A DNA stretch of 64,000 bases from Staphylococcus taiwanensis (GCA_020544305.1 CP058667.1:1674001-1738000); one strand, 5' to 3'. Shown: positions 47,245 through 56,891, counted from the first letter of the stretch. Translations and numbers: made by a program. Notes: a model not told the origin generated them from the sequence alone.

Positions 47245-47453
47245 AATATTCTCCTTTATGTATATTTAATTTTTAAGATAATTCTCTGTAATTTTAGATT
47301 TGATTTTATCTTTTTTAGTTTATCAATTTTTGAATTGAATTCACATCAATTTAAGTATGAAATCTAGATAAGAGCTATGATTGAATGGACCAAGATTACC
47401 ATTTTGTCGTTGTCATAGCCCCTTACCTTTCATTCATACACATTTACGTTTAA

Positions 47454-49772
47454 TTAGTTTGAATCATTTTTACTATTTGAATCTTTACTTTCTGACGATG
47501 ATTTTGATTTATCTTTTGATGATTGATTTGATTTGTCCGACTTAGAAGATTTATCAGTTTTCTCTGAATCAGATGATTGACTTGTATTATCTGATTCACT
47601 AGTTGCGTCACTAGATGAATCGTCTGGATCTTCAGTAGATAATTCAATTTCAATCTTACTGCTATCTTTCAATGTTGTGCCATTAGTTATTGACTGTTTA
47701 GTTACATAACCGTTTCCTTTCGTTGTCACATTGATTCCAGTCAACTCTTGGAAGGCAAGTACGTCGTCTTTCGTCCAGCCCTTCATATTTGGCATTGTTT
47801 TATCTCCGTCAGTTAATAGTAAAACTTTACTATTAGGTAATACTTTTTTATTTGCTTTTACTGATTGTGACTTGATGGTATTACCACTACCGATAACAAC
47901 AGCTTTTAAGTTTTCAGATTGAAGGCTTTCTTTAGCTTTATCAGTAGATTGACCAGCTACGTTTGGCACTTTGCTATATTGGGCAGATTTTGTTTCATCC
48001 TTTTTAGAACCTACATTTAAGTATTTAAGTGTATTTTCCATAATTGGTTTGAACGCTTTACTTACACCCATTTCATACGCTTCTTGGTCATTTTTTTGAG
48101 CTAAACTCATACCAGCATAAACGATAACTTTAGGGTTTTTCTTAGGTGCATCGCCAATAAAGCTTACAAAGTAAGGATTTTCTCCTTTTACATAACCGCC
48201 ACCATTAGAATCAGCTACTTGGGCTGTCCCAGTTTTACCTTCAATATCATAGCCATCTATACGATAATTCATCGCATGACTTTTTTTACTATTTACTACT
48301 TTATCAAGTTCATTTTCAACTTTACTTGCGGTATTCGCTGTAATTGGTTTACCTGCTATTTCTTTTTTACCTTTATAGAATGTTTTATTAGAAATAGGGT
48401 TTGAGATATCTTCAACAAACCAAGGTTTCAACATATTACCTTTATTAAAGAATGCTGATTGTGCTTGTATCATTTGGACTGGTGTCACAGTTGTTGACTG
48501 TCCGAACGCTGACGTTTTTTGTTGCAATTCATTTGACCAAGCGATATTACCTGATGCTTCTCCATCAAAAAGACCACCAGTTTTCTTACCAAAGCCGAAT
48601 CTTTCATACCAAGATTTCATTTTATCTGTACCTACTAAATCTTGTAAATGCATCATTAAGGTATTAGATGAATATGTGAAACCAAGAGACATTGGTATTT
48701 CACCCCAACCAGTCTTATTCCAGTCAGAAATTCTTGAACCCATAATGTCACGATGCCCTGATTCATATTTTTTCTTTGGATCAAATTTCCCTTCTTGAAT
48801 GGCTGCGGCTAAACCATATGATTTAAAAGTTGAACCAGGTTCATACGTATTTTGATATAAATCGTTTGCCCATTTTTTACCGAAGTCTTCTCCTGTTTCA
48901 GGATTAAAAGTTGGTCGTTGACTGTAAGCGAGTATCTCTCCAGTTTTTGCATCCATTACTACAGCAAACATATCTTTTGGTTGATATCTTTTAACCATAT
49001 CATCCAGTGCTTCTTCAACAAATACTTGGATATTTGAATCTATTGTTAAATGGACATCATCTCCACGTTTAGGAGATGTTTCATGCTTAGAATTTGGAGC
49101 AATATATCCCCAAATATCTTGAATATACGATAGTGCACCTTTCGTACCACTAAGATAACTATCAAATATTTTTTCAACACCTAAAGCACCTTTTAATTCT
49201 CCTGTATCTGGATTTTTTTGTGCCATACCAATTAGATGAGAAGCAAAGTTTCCATTAGGATAAAAACGCTCTGTTTCAGGATATAATGTAATTCCTGGCA
49301 AATTCATTTTTTCCAATTTTTGTTTATCATCATAAGTTAGATTTGTCCCTTTTTGTCCAAATTCTACTTGGAATGCTTTTTTCTGATTTAAACGTTTTTC
49401 AATTTCTGCTGGCTTCATATCAATAATTTTAGATAATTGCTTTGCTGTTTTCTTCTTATCTTCTACATAGCGAGGTTTATCCCCACTTTTTCCAGCACTT
49501 TTATCAATTACCGCTACAACTTTATATCTTTCCACATCTTCAGCAAGAACTTTACCATTTCTATCATAAATTTTTCCACGTTCAGCCTGTTCTTGACTAT
49601 GAACAAGATATGTTTCATTTGCACGCATAATTAAGTTTTGTCCGTCTGAGTGTCCAGTTACCATAATATATGAATATCTTAAAACCAATATAAAAAAGAG
49701 CAGTCCGAATATACCAACAAGGAGGACTGCTCCTAATTTATTTTTTCTAATTTTAATTTTTCGCTTCGCCAT
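47454..49772 (-). CDS. pbpA: penicillin-binding protein 1 (class B, septal transpeptidase)
   Basis: 772 residues. One N-terminal membrane helix, a PBP dimer domain, then the transpeptidase domain with EPGSTFK (nucleophile Ser, about residue 315), SSN and GKTGTAQ. Two PASTA domains follow (about 590-720), and a Ser/Asp/Lys-rich tail closes the protein. In S. aureus the corresponding PBP1 is essential for septum formation. The start overlaps ftsL by 20 bp. A 208-bp gap to mraY contains only an imperfect inverted repeat. Confidence 0.97.
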   Translation of the reverse strand: MAKRKIKIRKNKLGAVLLVGIFGLLFFILVLRYSYIMVTGHSDGQNLIMRANETYLVHSQEQAERGKIYDRNGKVLAEDVERYKVVAVIDKSAGKSGDKPRYVEDKKKTAKQLSKIIDMKPAEIEKRLNQKKAFQVEFGQKGTNLTYDDKQKLEKMNLPGITLYPETERFYPNGNFASHLIGMAQKNPDTGELKGALGVEKIFDSYLSGTKGALSYIQDIWGYIAPNSKHETSPKRGDDVHLTIDSNIQVFVEEALDDMVKRYQPKDMFAVVMDAKTGEILAYSQRPTFNPETGEDFGKKWANDLYQNTYEPGSTFKSYGLAAAIQEGKFDPKKKYESGHRDIMGSRISDWNKTGWGEIPMSLGFTYSSNTLMMHLQDLVGTDKMKSWYERFGFGKKTGGLFDGEASGNIAWSNELQQKTSAFGQSTTVTPVQMIQAQSAFFNKGNMLKPWFVEDISNPISNKTFYKGKKEIAGKPITANTASKVENELDKVVNSKKSHAMNYRIDGYDIEGKTGTAQVADSNGGGYVKGENPYFVSFIGDAPKKNPKVIVYAGMSLAQKNDQEAYEMGVSKAFKPIMENTLKYLNVGSKKDETKSAQYSKVPNVAGQSTDKAKESLQSENLKAVVIGSGNTIKSQSVKANKKVLPNSKVLLLTDGDKTMPNMKGWTKDDVLAFQELTGINVTTKGNGYVTKQSITNGTTLKDSSKIEIELSTEDPDDSSSDATSESDNTSQSSDSEKTDKSSKSDKSNQSSKDKSKSSSESKDSNSKNDSN

Positions 49773-50154
49773 TAGTACGCACTACCTTTACATTGTCGTT
49801 ATTTAGGCTCATTCCTTGTTCTTTTGCCTTATCGTAAATGCGTTGGTAAGAAGAATTTTTCTTAATTTCAGATTTGATTGCGCTGTTTTCACTGGATTGT
49901 TTTTCTATTTTAGTATCTAAATCTGCAATTTTCCCATTCGTATCATACGCATCCATTTTTAAAGATAGCATATAGATAGCAATCACAGCAATTGCAGTAA
50001 CAAGCGTTATGTATAAAAACTTTTCAAACCTTGTTAGTTGGACAACAACCTTTTTAGTTACTGTTCGTGTTTCTGGTTTCGATTTCGGTTGTTGTTTCGG
50101 AATACTATTGTGCTGGGTCTCTTCATATGGTTCATATATTTTCTCTACAGCCAT
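49753..50154 (-). CDS. ftsL: cell division protein FtsL
   Basis: 133 residues, bitopic: a basic cytoplasmic segment, one helix (FLYITLVTAIAVIAIYMLSL) and an external coiled coil (IADLDTKIEKQSSENSAIKSEIK). The ATG at 50154 (MAVEKIYEPYEE) has AAGGAG nine bases upstream; a TTG two codons earlier is less likely. Overlaps pbpA by 20 bp. Confidence 0.93.
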   Translation of the reverse strand: MAVEKIYEPYEETQHNSIPKQQPKSKPETRTVTKKVVVQLTRFEKFLYITLVTAIAVIAIYMLSLKMDAYDTNGKIADLDTKIEKQSSENSAIKSEIKKNSSYQRIYDKAKEQGMSLNNDNVKVVRTNGEAKN

Positions 50155-50167
50155 CTTCAATTACTCC

Positions 50168-51103
50168 TTATTTTAAAATTTCTGCCACACGTAACTTCGC
50201 ACTACGCGCTCTATTGTTTTCATCTAAATCTGTATCAGTTGCCGTGATAGGTTTACGGTTTATTCTTTTTAGTTTAGGTGTATATGCTTCAGGAATAATT
50301 GGTAATCCTCTAGGCACATCAGGACCTTTTTCATATTCTTGGAATATTTGCTTACATAACCTATCTTCCAATGAATGAAAGGTAATTACTGAAATCCTGC
50401 CCCCTATTTTAACTAGGTCAATCGCTTGTTCAATTGAATCTTCAAATGCAGATAGTTCATCATTGACAGCAATACGTATAGCTTGAAAGACACGTTTTGC
50501 AGGATGACCACCTTTTCTTCTTGCTTTAGCTGGTATGCCTTCTTTGATGATATCAACAAGTTCTAAAGTAGTTTCGATAGGATGTTGTTCACGATGCGCT
50601 TCAATTCTTCTTGCTATTTGTTTCGAAAATTTTTCTTCACCATAGCGATAAAAAATTTTAACAAGCGCTTCATATGACCAATGGTTTACAACTTCGTAAG
50701 CACTTAGCTCTTGAGTTTGATCCATTCTCATATCAAGCTTAGCATCATGATGATAACTAAACCCACGTTCTGGAACATCAAGTTGTGGGCTTGAAACACC
50801 TAAGTCATAATAGATACCATCTACTTTTTCAATGTTTAAGTTTTTTAAAATGTCAGTTAATTCTCTAAAGTTACTATGTACGAACGTGACTTTATGCAAA
50901 TGATCTTTTAACACTTCTTTAGCATTCTCTAAAGCAGTAGTGTCTTGGTCAATTGCAATTAATCTGCCGTTGTCATTCAATTGATTTAATAAATAAAGTG
51001 CATGTCCCGCTCCACCAAGCGTACAATCTACATAGATGCCGTCTTCTTTGATGTCTAAATAATCAATTGTTTCGTTGAGCATTACGCTTATATGATGAAA
51101 CAC
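50168..51103 (-). CDS. rsmH: 16S rRNA (cytosine-1402-N4)-methyltransferase RsmH
   Basis: A 311-residue SAM-dependent methyltransferase (MraW). The SAM motif is [14 protein letters not shown], with [29 protein letters not shown] and SLEDRL further on. GTG at 51103, giving [11 protein letters not shown], is preferred because GGAGG lies eight bases upstream and it matches the family N-terminus. A further ATG at 51118 overlaps the mraZ stop. Confidence 0.95.
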   Translation of the reverse strand: MFHHISVMLNETIDYLDIKEDGIYVDCTLGGAGHALYLLNQLNDNGRLIAIDQDTTALENAKEVLKDHLHKVTFVHSNFRELTDILKNLNIEKVDGIYYDLGVSSPQLDVPERGFSYHHDAKLDMRMDQTQELSAYEVVNHWSYEALVKIFYRYGEEKFSKQIARRIEAHREQHPIETTLELVDIIKEGIPAKARRKGGHPAKRVFQAIRIAVNDELSAFEDSIEQAIDLVKIGGRISVITFHSLEDRLCKQIFQEYEKGPDVPRGLPIIPEAYTPKLKRINRKPITATDTDLDENNRARSAKLRVAEILK

Positions 51104-51117
51104 GGTTAATTCCTCCA

Positions 51118-51549
51118 TTAAAAATCAAAATCTATTAAATCTTCAGCAATATCTTCGAAACTTTCTTCTGATTCATCATAAAAATCATTCCAAGTCTCTC
51201 TATCCCAAATCTCAATTCGATTTGAAACGCCAATTACAGTACATTCTTTAGTAAGTTTGGCGTACTTTCTCAAATTTTGAGGGATATTGATACGCCCCTG
51301 TTTATCGAGTTCGACTTCGATGGCACCTGAGAAAAACATACGCATAAATTTACGTGCATCTTTCTTAGTCATAGGTAAGGTTTTCATTTTCTCTTCTATT
51401 TGTTGCCATTCTTCAAGCGTGTACCCAAATAAACATTTATCAAGGCCTCGTGTGATAATAAAACGTTCATTTAAGTCATATCTAAACTTAGATGGAATTA
51501 TCATACGTCCCTTAGCATCTAATTGATGCTCGTATTCTCCCATGAACAT
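51118..51549 (-). CDS. mraZ: transcriptional regulator MraZ
   Basis: 143 residues with two SpoVT-AbrB-like halves, [23 protein letters not shown] and [19 protein letters not shown]. It is the first gene of the dcw operon and is expected to control it by binding repeats in its own promoter. The ATG at 51549 has GAGGTG six bases upstream. Confidence 0.96.
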   Translation of the reverse strand: MFMGEYEHQLDAKGRMIIPSKFRYDLNERFIITRGLDKCLFGYTLEEWQQIEEKMKTLPMTKKDARKFMRMFFSGAIEVELDKQGRINIPQNLRKYAKLTKECTVIGVSNRIEIWDRETWNDFYDESEESFEDIAEDLIDFDF

Positions 51550-51578
51550 TATTATCACCTCACCTTATTTATAATTTA

Positions 51579-51602
51579 CCACATCTCACCACTATCCTCC
51601 AC
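51579..51602 (-). promoter_or_regulatory. MraZ-binding repeats upstream of mraZ
   Basis: On the minus strand GTGG occurs three times with an exact 10-bp step (51602-51599, 51592-51589, 51582-51579). Family knowledge: MraZ binds arrays of short direct repeats containing GTGG or TGGG at 10-bp spacing upstream of mraZ. A weak promoter (TTGTTT, 18 bases, TATTTT) lies just upstream. Confidence 0.7.
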
Positions 51603-51640
51603 TAATTCTGTAAAATATCTTAAATTTATTTATATAAACA

Positions 51641-51679
51641 AAAAAAGGCCCATTTTATCATTCTGATAAAATGGGCCTA
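51641..51679 (-). terminator. bshC terminator
   Basis: On the minus strand AGGCCCATTTTATCA pairs with TGATAAAATGGGCCT and is followed by a T run, just after the bshC stop. It separates bshC from the dcw operon. Confidence 0.9.
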
Positions 51680-51691
51680 AAGCCAGTGATA

Positions 51692-53305
51692 TTAAGGTTT
51701 TATAATAATTTGATCAAAAGTGTATTCAAGTGGTGGATAGGTGGAGGGACTGAACACTTCTATCCCAAAATCATTCATAATTTGAAGTGCGTTCCATACT
51801 CTTTCTTGTAAACCATGGAGAGGATGTAATACATTTTCCAATTCTCTAAAGTGTTTCATACTTATTTCGTTTTCTCTTTCAATGTTAAGCAAATAACGTT
51901 TGATTAAGTAATCAAATTGTTTATTATGGATTTCATTATTTTTAGATATTAAATTCATATTGTCTTGATTATCATTCACTTCATCATACAATTGTTGATA
52001 CACTTTTGCATGTTGTTTTTTTAATTCCTCTACTTCTTGAATAACTTTTTCGGATGCTTGAGCACGTATGAATTTAGCTCTATCTTCTTCAATGCCATTT
52101 TCTATTACATTATCGACTTCAAGATCATACTGCTTAATGAGTTTTGACGTTCTATCCATCATATAAGTCATTTTCATCCGAGGTAATACAATTGGCATTT
52201 CAACGCTTAAAAGCTTAAATACTTCATTTAATTCTGCCCAGTATTTAATTTCACTAGGTCCTCCAATAAATGCCACCGTGTTAAACAGCCATTCTTCCAT
52301 TACTGGTCTCGTTACAACATTATTTGAAAACCGTTCCGGCTCTGCTTCTATCAAATTCAATATGTCTTTTTTTGAAAATGACGTGCCAGATTTACTTAGT
52401 TTAAACATGTAATCATCTGAAGTTAACAGTTGACGCATATCATCATTATGAAGGAACAAATGAACGTTTGTATCTGTTTGTATCATTTGTGCCAATCCAG
52501 AATTTATCGTCTTCTGTTGTGTATTTCTAAATGCATTATCAATTTCATCATGTATATTAATGATTTCTTTTAACAATGGTTTTTCAAGTTGACGTAATTT
52601 ATCAAATTGCGCATCAATGAGTAATAATCCATGTTCTTTAAAAATTTCATGCAACAAGGCTTTAAATACATCTGTCCATGTATCATTTGTATCAATGATA
52701 CTTATACACATGTCATAAAGTCCTTTAGTGTGTTTAGTTTCCTTTAAAGTTTTAAAGAAATGATTTAAAGCTTCAACCATTGATTCTTTATCAAATTGAT
52801 ATCTTGAGACATTGGTTTCAGGTGGCGTCATAGTATGATATTTAGTTTTATACAACTTTGCATCTTTGGCATTAAATGCATATGTATGATTTACTTCATC
52901 AAAGTCATGATCTTCACCTGCAATCCAAAAGACCGGTACAATATCTTGCCCGTGTTCACCTTTCAATTGATTACTAAGTGTTACAATTGAAAGAATTTTA
53001 TGGAATGTATAAAGTGGCCCGCCAAATAACCCAGCTTGTTGTCCACCTATTACAACTTTAGCTCCATTCCCTAATGCTTTTATATTATCTTCTTGAGAAG
53101 ACGTTAATACTAAATCAGACATATATGCTTTTATGACGTTCGCTAATTGGCGCTCTCTTCCATTATTTGGACGTTGCAATCTATTAACAAAGCTGCTTTG
53201 CTCCATAGGATCATATTGATAAAACTTTAATAGTTGTTCATCACTTTCTTTTAATCGTGAGATAAACGAATCTTTTTCTTTAAAATATGTTACTTGACAG
53301 TCCAT
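51692..53305 (-). CDS. bshC: putative cysteine ligase BshC (bacillithiol synthesis)
   Basis: 537 residues, last step of bacillithiol synthesis (cysteine addition to GlcN-malate). Family segments are visible: [50 protein letters not shown] and a coiled coil near 390-460. GGAGGAG precedes the ATG. It lies directly upstream of mraZ, its usual place in staphylococci. Confidence 0.93.
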   Translation of the reverse strand: MDCQVTYFKEKDSFISRLKESDEQLLKFYQYDPMEQSSFVNRLQRPNNGRERQLANVIKAYMSDLVLTSSQEDNIKALGNGAKVVIGGQQAGLFGGPLYTFHKILSIVTLSNQLKGEHGQDIVPVFWIAGEDHDFDEVNHTYAFNAKDAKLYKTKYHTMTPPETNVSRYQFDKESMVEALNHFFKTLKETKHTKGLYDMCISIIDTNDTWTDVFKALLHEIFKEHGLLLIDAQFDKLRQLEKPLLKEIINIHDEIDNAFRNTQQKTINSGLAQMIQTDTNVHLFLHNDDMRQLLTSDDYMFKLSKSGTSFSKKDILNLIEAEPERFSNNVVTRPVMEEWLFNTVAFIGGPSEIKYWAELNEVFKLLSVEMPIVLPRMKMTYMMDRTSKLIKQYDLEVDNVIENGIEEDRAKFIRAQASEKVIQEVEELKKQHAKVYQQLYDEVNDNQDNMNLISKNNEIHNKQFDYLIKRYLLNIERENEISMKHFRELENVLHPLHGLQERVWNALQIMNDFGIEVFSPSTYPPLEYTFDQIIIKP

Positions 53306-53498
53306 ATTTGTACTCCTCCAACATAACTATTACTCATATAGTATAAAGATTATAGTTCCATCTGACAATTTAACGGCTTAAATATTAAAAATTTAAATTG
53401 TATTCCAAATTTCACTGATAATTTAAAATATAATTAAATGAAATTTACATAATATTTGAGTTATAATAAGAGAAAAGGTATAAGGGGGAAGATGCAAT

Positions 53499-53948
53499 AT
53501 GAGTGAAGTACGTCATCTTGATATCAATTTTAAAACTGATAAACTTTTTGAAGCATTTAGAGAATATGGTAATAAAGATTTATATATGGTTGAAGAATTA
53601 CAAGGTCAGTTAATTGATGCCAGTGCAGAATCACCATTCTATGGTATCTTCCATGGTGAAAACTTAGTCGCTCGCATGGCCTTGATGAAAAAAGGTGATG
53701 TTGAGGAAATTTATTTTCCTAAATATGACGATTACTTATTACTATGGAAATTAGAAGTTTTAGAAGATTATAAAAATCGTGGCTATGGTAAAACATTAAT
53801 AGATTATGCTAAATCATTTGATATGCCTATTAAAGCAATAGCACGTCAGAACTCTAAAGATTTTTTACTTAACCACAATTTTGAAGATGTTCAAGCTAAG
53901 AATCCTGAAGGACATGATGTATTAGTTTGGGATCCTAAAAATAAATAA
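53499..53948 (+). CDS. GNAT-family N-acetyltransferase
   Basis: 149 residues with the GNAT acetyl-CoA loop in EVLEDYKNRGYGKTLIDYAKS and a C-terminal KDFLLNHNFEDV segment. Conserved next to bshC in staphylococci as far as I recall. Substrate unknown. GGGGGAAG ribosome site upstream. Confidence 0.85.
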   Translation: MSEVRHLDINFKTDKLFEAFREYGNKDLYMVEELQGQLIDASAESPFYGIFHGENLVARMALMKKGDVEEIYFPKYDDYLLLWKLEVLEDYKNRGYGKTLIDYAKSFDMPIKAIARQNSKDFLLNHNFEDVQAKNPEGHDVLVWDPKNK

Positions 53949-53986
53949 TAAAAGCACAGAAAATATAATTAATGCCTTAAATTAAA

Positions 53987-54030
53987 AAGTGCCAAGTAGT
54001 TGATTAATGTTGATTAACTACTTGGCGCTT
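53987..54030. terminator. bidirectional terminator between the GNAT and HAD genes
   Basis: AAGTGCCAAGTAGTT (53987-54001) pairs with AACTACTTGGCGCTT (54016-54030). A T-rich run follows on the plus strand and one on the minus strand, serving the two convergent genes. Confidence 0.88.
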
Positions 54031-54044
54031 CTATTTTTTATAAT

Positions 54045-54737
54045 TTATGATTCTTCAACCAATCTTACTAAATCTTTCAAATTATTAATTTCATAATCTG
54101 GATGTATATTTGATTCATTATTTTTATTTCTCACATTAAACCAACACGTTGCGATATTGGCATTTTTACCTCCAAGAATATCGGAAGTCAAAGAGTCGCC
54201 TACTATTATAGAGTAATGACGTTTATCTTCTCCAATTTCATTAAAGATATAATCAAAGAATTCCACCATTGGCTTTTGATAACCTGTTTCTTCTGAAATA
54301 AATACTGCTTCAAATGAATCTTTAAATTCTAATTGAGCAATACGTCTTTTTTGAGTATCTGTTACGCCGTTTGTAACAATATAAAGTTTACAGTTTCGAG
54401 ATAATCGGTTTATAGTTTCTTTGGTAGAATTAAAGTATTTTAGTGGTGCCTTTGCCAATTCATCTCGAAATGAAATATCTGCTTCTTTACCATTTACTTT
54501 AATTCCATAATGATCAAAATACTCTATAAATCTATTAGACAATACTTCATCTTTGGTCAATTCATTTTTTTGAAAAGCTTCCCAATGTGCTTGATTTACT
54601 TTTTTGAAATATTGAAAGTCTTCTTCAGTTGGAAAATGACAATAATGTTTAGCCATATTATGAAAAGCTTTGTCTTCAGCATCATAAAAATCTACTAAAG
54701 TATCGTCGAAATCTAATAAAATAGTGTTATACTTCAT
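54045..54737 (-). CDS. HAD-superfamily phosphatase (YjjG/YfnB-like)
   Basis: 230 residues. The HAD motifs are LLDFDDTLVDF (nucleophile and acid/base Asp), YIVTNGVT, a Lys in TGYQKP and the terminal VGDSLTSDILGGKNA. Similar to noncanonical nucleotide 5'-nucleotidases of the YjjG group; the substrate is inferred, not shown. ATG at 54737 has AAGGA eight bases before it; the ATG three codons upstream is less well placed. Confidence 0.85.
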   Translation of the reverse strand: MKYNTILLDFDDTLVDFYDAEDKAFHNMAKHYCHFPTEEDFQYFKKVNQAHWEAFQKNELTKDEVLSNRFIEYFDHYGIKVNGKEADISFRDELAKAPLKYFNSTKETINRLSRNCKLYIVTNGVTDTQKRRIAQLEFKDSFEAVFISEETGYQKPMVEFFDYIFNEIGEDKRHYSIIVGDSLTSDILGGKNANIATCWFNVRNKNNESNIHPDYEINNLKDLVRLVEES

Positions 54738-54801
54738 CTTTGCCATCCTTATATTCGTTTCAATTAATCATTTTTATTGTACCAGATTATTTTATAACAA
54801 T

Positions 54802-54830
54802 AAAAAAAGACCAGGGCGCTTGCCCTAGTC
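54802..54830 (-). terminator. terminator of the PSM-beta operon
   Basis: On the minus strand GACTAGGGC pairs with GCCCTGGTC around a four-base loop, then seven T. It is 20 bases after the last PSM gene and is the only clear terminator in the array. Confidence 0.92.
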
Positions 54831-54849
54831 CATCTTATAATCATATAAC

Positions 54850-54984
54850 TTAGAATCCGAAGATTTTACCTAATGCACTAACACCGTTTTCTACGATACC
54901 TACGATGCTTGTACCTAATTTAGCCCAGTCTTGGTTTTGTCCTGCTTGAATTGCGTTTGCAATTGCTTCTGCTAATTTTTGCAT
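54850..54984 (-). CDS. PSM-beta peptide, type C (copy 7 of 7, last in operon)
   Basis: A 44-residue amphipathic peptide beginning [15 protein letters not shown] and ending SALGKIFGF. The family core [20 protein letters not shown] is intact. Family knowledge: PSM-beta peptides are secreted without a signal peptide, affect biofilm structure and can be antimicrobial or cytolytic. The protein sequence is identical to the next gene upstream, 55038-55172. GGAG ribosome site seven to nine bases before the ATG. Confidence 0.93.
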   Translation of the reverse strand: MQKLAEAIANAIQAGQNQDWAKLGTSIVGIVENGVSALGKIFGF

Positions 54985-55037
54985 TATAATCTCTCCATTC
55001 ATTTTTATTATGTGATATATGTTTTAAAATTGATTAA

Positions 55038-55172
55038 TTAGAAACCGAAGATTTTACCTAATGCACTAACACCGTTTTCTACAATACCTACGATGCTTGT
55101 ACCTAATTTAGCCCAGTCTTGGTTTTGTCCTGCTTGGATTGCGTTTGCGATTGCTTCTGCTAATTTTTGCAT
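55038..55172 (-). CDS. PSM-beta peptide, type C (copy 6 of 7)
   Basis: 44 residues, the same protein as the gene at 54850-54984; the two differ at a few synonymous sites. Starts [15 protein letters not shown], with the same leader bases AATGGAGAGATTATA before the ATG. Confidence 0.93.
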   Translation of the reverse strand: MQKLAEAIANAIQAGQNQDWAKLGTSIVGIVENGVSALGKIFGF

Positions 55173-55225
55173 TATAATCTCTCCATTCAAATTATTATTA
55201 AGAAATTGATTACTCAGTCATAAAC

Positions 55226-55360
55226 TTAGAAACCAAATAATTTACCTAAAATACCTACGCCGTTTTCTACGATACCTACGATGCTTGTACCTAATTTAGC
55301 CCAATCTTGGTTTTGTCCTGCTTGTACTGCGTCTGAAATTGCTTGTACTAATTTTGACAT
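55226..55360 (-). CDS. PSM-beta peptide, type A (copy 5 of 7)
   Basis: 44 residues beginning [15 protein letters not shown] and ending GILGKLFGF, like the third S. haemolyticus antibacterial peptide as I remember it. Protein identical to the copies at 55608 and 55989, with several synonymous differences. GGAGCG ribosome site precedes the ATG. Confidence 0.93.
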   Translation of the reverse strand: MSKLVQAISDAVQAGQNQDWAKLGTSIVGIVENGVGILGKLFGF

Positions 55361-55413
55361 TGAAATCGCTCCATTTCTTTTTTAATTAAATAAATTGTCT
55401 ATAACGCTATAAT

Positions 55414-55548
55414 TTAGAAACCAAAGATTTTACTTAATTCTGTTACACCATTAGAGATAACATCTAAAATGCTTGTACCTAATTTAGTCCAATCTTGATT
55501 TTGTCCTGCTTCAATTGCACTTTTTACTGCGTTTGCGATTTTTTCCAT
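55414..55548 (-). CDS. PSM-beta peptide, type B (copy 4 of 7)
   Basis: 44 residues beginning [15 protein letters not shown] and ending TELSKIFGF, with the core [20 protein letters not shown]. Same protein as 55795-55929. AAAGGAGAT ribosome site. Confidence 0.93.
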   Translation of the reverse strand: MEKIANAVKSAIEAGQNQDWTKLGTSILDVISNGVTELSKIFGF

Positions 55549-55607
55549 GATAAATATCTCCTTTGTATTCTTTATTTATACATTTAAATTGACTTATAAT
55601 TTAAAAC

Positions 55608-55742
55608 TTAGAAACCGAATAATTTTCCTAAAATGCCAACACCATTTTCTACGATACCTACGATGCTTGTACCTAATTTAGCCCAGTCTTGGTTTTGTCC
55701 TGCTTGCACTGCATCTGAAATTGCTTGTACTAATTTTGACAT
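55608..55742 (-). CDS. PSM-beta peptide, type A (copy 3 of 7)
   Basis: 44 residues, [15 protein letters not shown] type, same protein as 55226-55360 and 55989-56123. Its start is 382 bases from the start of copy 5 and 381 from copy 1, consistent with tandem duplication of an A-B pair. Confidence 0.93.
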   Translation of the reverse strand: MSKLVQAISDAVQAGQNQDWAKLGTSIVGIVENGVGILGKLFGF

Positions 55743-55794
55743 TGAAATCGCTCCATTTCTTTTTTAAATTGATTAGTTATTAATTGCTTTATGA

Positions 55795-55929
55795 TTAGAA
55801 GCCAAAGATTTTACTTAATTCTGTTACACCATTAGAGATAACATCTAAAATGCTTGTACCTAATTTAGTCCAATCTTGGTTTTGTCCTGCTTCAATTGCA
55901 CTTTTTACTGCGTTTGCGATTTTTTCCAT
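55795..55929 (-). CDS. PSM-beta peptide, type B (copy 2 of 7)
   Basis: 44 residues, [15 protein letters not shown] type, same protein as 55414-55548. The two starts are 381 bases apart. AAAGGAGAT ribosome site. Confidence 0.93.
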   Translation of the reverse strand: MEKIANAVKSAIEAGQNQDWTKLGTSILDVISNGVTELSKIFGF

Positions 55930-55988
55930 GATAAATATCTCCTTTGTATTGTTTATTTATATTTTTAAAAGTACTTATAATTTAAAAC

Positions 55989-56123
55989 TTAGAAACCGAA
56001 TAATTTTCCTAAAATGCCAACACCGTTTTCTACGATACCAACAATGCTAGTACCTAATTTAGCCCAGTCTTGGTTTTGTCCTGCTTGTACTGCATCTGAA
56101 ATTGCTTGTACTAATTTTGACAT
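55989..56123 (-). CDS. PSM-beta peptide, type A (copy 1 of 7, first in operon)
   Basis: 44 residues, [15 protein letters not shown] type. First gene after the promoter region. Identical in protein to the type A copies 3 and 5, though its codons around TSIVGIV differ (ACT AGC ATT GTT). Confidence 0.93.
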   Translation of the reverse strand: MSKLVQAISDAVQAGQNQDWAKLGTSIVGIVENGVGILGKLFGF

Positions 56124-56204
56124 TGAAATCGCTCCGTTTCCTTATTTAATAAATTCGAAATGTAGTTATTAACTTTAAGTAGCTTAAAGCTTTTCTTAAA
56201 AACT

Positions 56205-56241
56205 AAAACGATAATTAGGTTTTTTGTTTACCTATCGTTTT
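56205..56241 (-). promoter_or_regulatory. hairpin in the PSM-beta 5' leader
   Basis: AAAACGATA (56205-56213) and TATCGTTTT (56233-56241) pair, with an inner AGGT/ACCT match around a T-rich loop. It lies about 80 bases before the first PSM gene and just after the predicted -10. It could stabilise the mRNA or be a regulatory element. No T run follows on the minus strand that would make it a typical terminator. Confidence 0.55.
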
Positions 56242-56250
56242 GTTACTTAT

Positions 56251-56317
56251 ACTATATATCGATTTAACGCTTTTGAGTCCTATCTTTCTTAACTCAAAAA
56301 TAAGACATCAAAACTGT
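56251..56317 (-). promoter_or_regulatory. putative AgrA-controlled promoter of the PSM-beta operon
   Basis: On the minus strand ACAGTTTTG (56317-56309) and TGAGTTAAG (56296-56288) form a direct-repeat pair separated by 12 bases. This is the layout of AgrA sites (ACAGTTNAG, 12-13 bases, ACAGTTNAG). TATAGT (56256-56251) is a candidate -10, 31 bases downstream. Family knowledge: AgrA activates psm genes directly. The second box deviates at its first two positions. The rest of 56318-56594 shows no other clear signal. Confidence 0.55.
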
Positions 56318-56594
56318 AAGTCGTTAGTAACGTTAATTACACTTAGGAATTCATATATGTTGTACAAAATCTGACAATTCTGCAAACGTTTACAATAGCT
56401 TTACATTGGCTTTAAATTAATTTAAAATTGACCTGATTTTAATGGTGAGCTAAATAACTAAGCGCTATGTTTATACTCAAATTTCAAACAAATGCATTCT
56501 AACTTGCAGTTCGATAACATGTATAGATTAAGGTGTATTTTGAATTAATAATTGGTATCATTTAAGAAGGATTTAATTTAAGAAGTATATACTT

Positions 56595-56891
56595 ATGTAT
56601 TATATATTGTCGGTTTTCACTATAATAAGTGCATTTACAAGTCTAGGCTTCTCAATGCAATCATGTATACAAACAAAACAAGTGAACGCATTCTACGCCT
56701 TTTCACGCAGTTTAGCAATTGCACTGTTAGCCTTTATAACGATACTAATTACCAACAATAGTCTCTTAATTTCGTTATCTATTTTGATGATTATCGTTCA
56801 ATTATTGGATGGCGTTGTAGGAATAATATCTAAGAATCGCTTTAAAACGTATGGTCGTTTATCGTTTCATTCGTTCATAGTTGTTTATTAA
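56595..56891 (+). CDS. small multi-pass membrane protein, divergent from the PSM-beta operon
   Basis: 98 residues with about three to four hydrophobic segments (ILSVFTIISAFTSLGFSM, SLAIALLAFITILITN, SLLISLSILMIIVQLL), then SKNRFKTYGRLSFHSFIVVY. No domain recognised. It sits upstream of and divergent from the PSM-beta genes. The ribosome site is weak (AAGAAG). Confidence 0.7.
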   Translation: MYYILSVFTIISAFTSLGFSMQSCIQTKQVNAFYAFSRSLAIALLAFITILITNNSLLISLSILMIIVQLLDGVVGIISKNRFKTYGRLSFHSFIVVY

